Positions 59,781 through 64,000 of a stretch of DNA of 64,000 nt are shown one piece after another. Positions within the stretch are counted from its first letter, which is position 1, and each line of letters opens with the position of its first letter. The translations under genes were made by a program, and so were the position numbers. The stretch is from JACKCP01 sp034007295 (lineage in GTDB: Bacteria; Desulfobacterota; Desulfobacteria; Desulfobacterales; JACKCP01): contig JAVERC010000010.1 of NCBI GenBank assembly GCA_034007295.1, positions 21,773-85,772 on the forward strand. The letters are read 5' to 3'. Under the pieces are notes generated by a model. That model saw only the letters and a program-made list of their open reading frames with translations, ran no database searches and was not told where the DNA came from.

Positions 59781-61682
59781 ATGGGTTCTGAAAATAAAGA
59801 ACAGATTTTAGAAGAAAAAATAAAGTATCTTGAAAAAATTAATAATTATTCTGCTGAAATGCTTGAGCAGGCATTGAATCTTTTTGATTTTAATTTAAAA
59901 GACAGGCTTAAAAACGGAGATTATGACAAATTTGAATTTTTAAAGGACATAGAATCAAGAATAAGAAAAATTCTTCCTTTAAAAGATGTTTCTTTTTTTC
60001 TTGTTGATGAAAAAAATTCAGATTTTAATCTGGCTTACAAAAGCGAGTCAACAGATGAAGCTTATATATTGGAAGAGCTCGAAAGACTTATAAATGACTG
60101 GACATTTGCAAGAGCCATGAGGGAAAAAAGGTCAGTTATTGTGGGCTCTCTAAATGTAGAAAAAAATATGCTTCTTCATGTCATGACAACCTCTTCAAGA
60201 ATAAGAGGCATGTTTATGGCAAGCTTTTTAAAAGAGGATATAAATAAAATTTTAGATATTTCTCTTCTTCTTCTTTCTACAACTTTGCTTGTCTGCTCAA
60301 ATTTTCTTGAAAGTATAGAATTATATGAAATTTTAAGTAAAAATAATCTTTTGCTTGAAAAAACAGTTAAGGAAAGAACAAAACAATTAAAACATCAGGT
60401 TTATCATGATTCTTTAACCTCTCTTCCAAATAGAAATTATATAATTGAAAGGCTTAAATCAATTATAAAAGGCGGTAAAATTGATTCAGCTGCTCTTATA
60501 AAAGTTGATCTTAACAGATTTAAGGACATAAATGATAATTTTGGACATCAAACAGGTGATCTGGCTCTGAAAATAATTTCAGCAAGGATAAAAGAGTCAT
60601 GCAGGGAAGAAGATATTGTAGGAAGATTCAGCGGAGATGAATTTGCAATTATCCTTCCAGGCATAGAAACTGAAAAAGATGCATTGAATATTGCTTCAAG
60701 AATTTTGTCTAATTGTGAAAAAAATTTTATTTTAGATGAGCAAAGATTTCAAATAGATATTTCCATTGGGATTTCACTTTTTCCAAAAGATGCCAAAAAT
60801 ATTTCTGATCTTATACGAAAAGCTGATGTTGCCCTTCATAAATCAAAAACTGACAAAGCAGGAATAAGCCTTTACAGCAAAAAATATGACAATATAGATT
60901 CCTTTGATATTTTTATAAAGGTTGATTTTAGATCTGCCATTGAAAATGACAATATTTATCCGCTTTTTCAGCCAAGATATTGTTTTAAGGAAAAAAGGAT
61001 TACAGGTGCCGAAGCTCTTGCCAGATGGGAACATCCGGTTCACGGGCTTATTTCTCCGGGCAAGTTTATTCCTGTTGCTGAAAAAACAGGGATTATAAAA
61101 AAACTTACAGAACATATAATAAAAAAATCTCTGGCTCAGGCAGAGGATTGGGCCAAAAAAGGGTTGGATCTTAAAATAGGAGTAAATTTATCAGCTATTG
61201 ACCTTCAAGATGAAAATTTCCCGGAAAAAATCAGCAGAATTATTGGACCTTTTAATGTTGATCCAAGAAAAATTGAGTTTGAAATTACAGAAAGTTCTGT
61301 AATGGTTAATCAAAATATTGTTATTTCCAATCTTAAATATTTGAATAAACTTGGATTTTCCATTGCACTTGATGATTTTGGAACAGGTTTTTCTTCTTTA
61401 AGCTATCTTCATATGTTTCCAGTAGATAATATAAAAATTGATTTGTCTTTTGTAAAACATATGGATACTTCAATTAAAAACAGAAAAATTGTTCAAACTA
61501 TTATCAGCCTTGGAAAAAGCCTTGAAAAAAATACAATAGCAGAAGGAGTTGAAACAAAAAAAGTGGGTGAACTTCTTTATGATATGGGCTGCGACTGTAT
61601 TCAGGGTTATTATTTTGGAAAGCCTATGAGAGCAGAGGAAATTGAAAAAATGGTAAGCCTTAAAACATGTCCTAAATTGTAA
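59781..61682 (+). CDS. GGDEF-EAL cyclic-di-GMP enzyme
   Basis: 633 residues. A GAF-like region (about 40-190) leads by a coiled coil to GGDEF (YHDSLTSLPNRNYIIERL; signature GRFSGDEFAI, so SGDEF) with an allosteric I-site REED five residues upstream, and a full EAL domain (TGAEALARWEHP, ALDDFGTGFSSLSYL, KIDLSFVKHM, EGVETKKVGELL). It probably both makes and degrades c-di-GMP, or senses it; net activity unknown. Cytoplasmic. Expressed with the HDOD protein. Confidence 0.93.
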   Translation: MGSENKEQILEEKIKYLEKINNYSAEMLEQALNLFDFNLKDRLKNGDYDKFEFLKDIESRIRKILPLKDVSFFLVDEKNSDFNLAYKSESTDEAYILEELERLINDWTFARAMREKRSVIVGSLNVEKNMLLHVMTTSSRIRGMFMASFLKEDINKILDISLLLLSTTLLVCSNFLESIELYEILSKNNLLLEKTVKERTKQLKHQVYHDSLTSLPNRNYIIERLKSIIKGGKIDSAALIKVDLNRFKDINDNFGHQTGDLALKIISARIKESCREEDIVGRFSGDEFAIILPGIETEKDALNIASRILSNCEKNFILDEQRFQIDISIGISLFPKDAKNISDLIRKADVALHKSKTDKAGISLYSKKYDNIDSFDIFIKVDFRSAIENDNIYPLFQPRYCFKEKRITGAEALARWEHPVHGLISPGKFIPVAEKTGIIKKLTEHIIKKSLAQAEDWAKKGLDLKIGVNLSAIDLQDENFPEKISRIIGPFNVDPRKIEFEITESSVMVNQNIVISNLKYLNKLGFSIALDDFGTGFSSLSYLHMFPVDNIKIDLSFVKHMDTSIKNRKIVQTIISLGKSLEKNTIAEGVETKKVGELLYDMGCDCIQGYYFGKPMRAEEIEKMVSLKTCPKL

Positions 61683-61763
61683 TTTGATTTTAATAGTTGT
61701 TTCTTTAAAATATATCTGATATTTACAAAAATTTGGTCAATAAAGCAGGTGTATTAAGAAGCA

Positions 61764-63140
61764 ATGACATTTCAATTAATCAAATCAGGCTTTTTCAGCC
61801 GATACTTCAAAGAATTAAAATTAATTTTTATCCTTTCCATTCCAATTTTTATGACTCAGCTTGGAATGACTGCCATGGGATTTATAGATACAGTAATGGC
61901 AGGACATTACAGTAAAACTGCACTTGCAGCAGTTGCTATTGGTTCAAGTTTATTTTTCCCTTTTGTTATATCTTTAAATGGAATCATGATGGCTCTTGTT
62001 GCAATAACAGCACATCTAAAAGGAGCTAAAAATGAAAAAAAAGCTCTTGAAATTTTATCAGATTCATTTTGGATAGGCTTGTTTTTTGCTGTTCTTTTGT
62101 TTCTTTTTTTTAAAAATCCTGATTTTTTATTAAAATTTATGAATCTTGATCCTGAAGTAAAAAAAGTTGTAAAAGACTATTTGTTTGGCATTTCAATAGG
62201 TCTTCCTGCAGTTTCAATTTATCTTTGCCTTAAATCATTTATTGAAGGTCTTGGAAAGACAAGGCCTGAAATGTTTATTTCTTTTATAGCAGTAATATTT
62301 AATTTTTTTGCAAACAATATTTTAATTTATGGCAAATTCGGTTTTAAAGAAATGGGAGGAGCAGGGTGCGGTCTTGCAACAGGTCTTACTTTCTGGCTTT
62401 TTTTTATTTTAATGCTTTTTTATTATTATGTTGACCAGGAAGTCAGAAAAATGAAAATTTACAAAAAAATCAGGCTTCCAAATTTTGAAGGTATTAAAGA
62501 ATTACTTTGTCTTGGAATTCCAATTGGCGGAACATTGTTCATGGAATGCAGTATTTTTGCCTGTATAACTTTGTTTATAGGTGCTCTTGGTTCAGCTGTT
62601 GTTGGAGGGCATCAGATAACTTTAAACTATTCATCCCTTGTGTTTTCACTTCCATTAAGTGTTGGTATGGCAGTAACAATAAGGGCAGGACATGAGCTTG
62701 GAAGAAAAAAACCCCGTGATGCAAGATTTTCATGCATTGCAGGAATAAGCTTTGCTATGACTGCTGCTTTTTGTACTTTGCTTTTTACAAGATTTTGTCC
62801 TGAACTTATTGCATCGTTTTATACAGATGATGCAGAAGTAAAAAATATTGCTGTTTCCCTGCTTAAGACTGCTGCACTTTATCAGGTTTCAGATGCAATG
62901 ATGGTTATATCTCAAAGCGGTTTAAGGGGATATAAAGATGCAAATGTAACATTCCTTCTTACTTTTGCTGCATACTGGGTTATTACCCTTCCTATAGGTT
63001 ATGTTATTTCAATGACAGACTGGGTAGTTTCTCCAATGGGTGCAAACGGATTTTGGCTTAGCCTTATTTTTGGGCTTACTGTATCAGGTGTTTTTCTTGG
63101 ATTAAGGCTTAATTATGTTTCAAAAAAATATATTACCTAA
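61764..63140 (+). CDS. MATE-family multidrug/Na+ antiporter
   Basis: 458 residues with about 12 helices. MTQLGMTAMGFIDTVMAGHY opens the MATE fold; GGAGCGLATGLTFWLFFILM begins the inter-lobe region; PLSVGMAVTIRAGHELG marks the second lobe. NorM-like length. Exports cationic drugs using Na+ or H+. Its stop codon TAA lies inside a family-B repeat, so the repeat has landed exactly at its 3' end. Confidence 0.92.
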   Translation: MTFQLIKSGFFSRYFKELKLIFILSIPIFMTQLGMTAMGFIDTVMAGHYSKTALAAVAIGSSLFFPFVISLNGIMMALVAITAHLKGAKNEKKALEILSDSFWIGLFFAVLLFLFFKNPDFLLKFMNLDPEVKKVVKDYLFGISIGLPAVSIYLCLKSFIEGLGKTRPEMFISFIAVIFNFFANNILIYGKFGFKEMGGAGCGLATGLTFWLFFILMLFYYYVDQEVRKMKIYKKIRLPNFEGIKELLCLGIPIGGTLFMECSIFACITLFIGALGSAVVGGHQITLNYSSLVFSLPLSVGMAVTIRAGHELGRKKPRDARFSCIAGISFAMTAAFCTLLFTRFCPELIASFYTDDAEVKNIAVSLLKTAALYQVSDAMMVISQSGLRGYKDANVTFLLTFAAYWVITLPIGYVISMTDWVVSPMGANGFWLSLIFGLTVSGVFLGLRLNYVSKKYIT

Positions 63141-63234
63141 GTTGAGCTTTTCATATTTTTAAATTAATAAATTTTTAGTGAATCAAGCTTATTATATTTG
63201 AAAATATGAAACCCTGCGGGCTTTTCAATTTAGG
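63136..63234 (-). repeat. Family B repeat, complete 99-bp copy
   Basis: CCTAAGTTGAGCTTTTCATA through ATATGAAACCCTGCGGGCTT to TTCAATTTAGG. Perfect 10-bp ends (CCTAARTTGA/TCAAYTTAGG). It supplies the TAA stop of the MATE gene. Confidence 0.7.
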
Positions 63235-63373
63235 TATTATTAAAAATCAGTCTTTTAAATCATTATGGAAATGAATTGTATTCTGTGATATTGAAAAATT
63301 AACAATTCATCTTAAAGTTTAAAAAAGCCGCAAATTTAGTCCTTTAAAAATCAAATTCAAGAGGGAGAAGAAA

Positions 63374-63868
63374 ATGTCTTATAATTTCAATGCTGACGAA
63401 GTGTTTCAGGTTGCAATCAAAATTGAGGAAAATGCCGGAGAATTTTACAGAAAAGCAGCAAGCCTTCAGGAAGAAGCTCAAAATGTAATGTTTCTTGAAA
63501 AACTTGCAAATATGGAAGACACCCATAGGGACACTTTTGAAAAAATGAGAAAAGAGCTTTCTGAGGCTGAAAAAAAAGAAACTGTTTTTGATCCAGACAA
63601 TGAACTTACAGATTACCTTATGTCAATGGCCAGGTATCATGGGGGAGAGGGCAGTCCTGATGCAGTAAAGGCTCTTACAGGAAATGAAACAATTGAGGAA
63701 ATTGTAAATACAGCTATTGGCCTGGAAAAGGAATCCATTCTTTTTTATATTGGAATTTTATATCTTGTTCCTGAGAAATTAGGACAGGATAAAATTCATG
63801 ACATTATAAAAGAAGAACAAAGACATGTTGTTCAGCTTAATGGTTTTCTTAATAAATTTAAGAAATAA
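63374..63868 (+). CDS. Rubrerythrin-like ferritin-family protein
   Basis: 164 residues. Two Glu/His metal motifs: EENAGEFYRKAASLQEEAQN with MEDTHRDTFEKM, then GLEKESILFYIGILYL with EEQRHVVQLNGF (ExxH pairs). No rubredoxin-type Cys domain, so it belongs to the di-iron ferritin-like group used in oxygen or peroxide defence. GGGAG before the ATG. Alone. Confidence 0.85.
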   Translation: MSYNFNADEVFQVAIKIEENAGEFYRKAASLQEEAQNVMFLEKLANMEDTHRDTFEKMRKELSEAEKKETVFDPDNELTDYLMSMARYHGGEGSPDAVKALTGNETIEEIVNTAIGLEKESILFYIGILYLVPEKLGQDKIHDIIKEEQRHVVQLNGFLNKFKK

Positions 63869-63877
63869 AAGCATAAT

Positions 63878-64000
63878 TAGTTGCTGAACGAAAACGGCCT
63901 TTTTTGTCCATTTCTGCGTCAGAATCAAAATTTAATCCTCAAAATACTAAATGTATTCCTGCGGTTAAATTTTTCATCTTCCTTGAACTGAACAAAAAAT
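63878..64000 (+). repeat. Family A repeat, right end beyond window
   Basis: TAGTTGCTGAACGAAAACGG, then TCAAAATTTAATCCTCAAAA and GCGGTTAAATTTTTCATCTT, running off the window edge after GAACTGAACAAAAAAT. It is in the same orientation as the copies at 6868, 12245 and 31825. Confidence 0.8.

Noticed and set aside
1..64000. CRISPR array, tRNA or rRNA genes
   Set aside because: No regularly spaced direct repeats of 24-40 bp and no cloverleaf with tRNA consensus or rRNA motif was seen on either strand.

Overview
The window reads as chromosome of a low-GC (roughly one third G+C), Gram-negative, probably anaerobic bacterium. The outer-membrane equipment (TonB-ExbBD complex, TolC-type RND pump, lipoproteins), the flavodoxin/ferredoxin protein, thiol peroxidase, bacterioferritin and rubrerythrin-like proteins and a sigma-54 enhancer-binding regulator together suggest a sulfate-reducer-like Desulfobacterota (former Deltaproteobacteria). 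This placement is inference; no rRNA or tRNA gene is present to anchor it.

Layout. 1-4.9 kb: FKBP isomerase (cut by the window edge), bacterioferritin, and a compact lipid/metal operon (ZIP transporter, acyl-ACP thioesterase, PLD-like protein, DUF374 acyltransferase). 5-6.9 kb: a membrane-anchored PEGA/formylglycine-generating-enzyme-like protein whose only good start is ATT. 7.1-9.8 kb: a cobalamin riboswitch controlling metE. 9.8-14 kb: a HisH-HisF fusion of eukaryotic type, a cold-shock protein and an FAD dehydrogenase. 14.1-21.2 kb: a complete tryptophan operon (trpL-E-G-D-C-F-B-A) with a leader peptide carrying tandem Trp codons, an attenuator, and an unexplained cloverleaf structure between trpG and trpD. 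21.2-43.4 kb: an accessory stretch with transposase remnants (IS4, IS66-like, IS1182-like, REP-associated), MazEF, SelO, a 43-residue Cys-bearing peptide, a frameshifted Rhs tip with a lipoprotein beside it, truncated genes, and a cassette-like segment with one good attC-like site beside a tight three-gene operon (PUA-like, membrane protein, GNAT). 43.4-50.7 kb: a TolC/RND/adaptor efflux operon divergent from its likely sigma-54 activator, with a -24/-12 promoter and repeated upstream sites. 50.9-53 kb: small proteins, a methyltransferase bracketed by repeat ends, and a flavodoxin-ferredoxin protein. 53.2-58.2 kb: a six-gene TonB2-type energy-transduction operon (DUF3450, TtpC, ExbB, ExbD, TonB, TPR). 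58.5-63.9 kb: HDOD protein, GGDEF-EAL protein, MATE transporter and a rubrerythrin-like protein.

Two families of short non-coding repeats are scattered through the intergenic spaces. Family A (about 125-145 bp when complete, ends related to TAGTTGCTGAACGAAAACGG) has eight full or partial copies. Family B (about 98 bp, ends CCTAARTTGA/TCAAYTTAGG) has four. Both look like miniature inverted-repeat elements. Two family-A ends in opposite orientation bracket the methyltransferase gene.

The strongest candidates for something undescribed are the PUA/membrane/GNAT operon next to an attC-like site, the family-A elements with a possible gene cargo, the ATT-initiated sensor-like protein, and the trpG-trpD cloverleaf.
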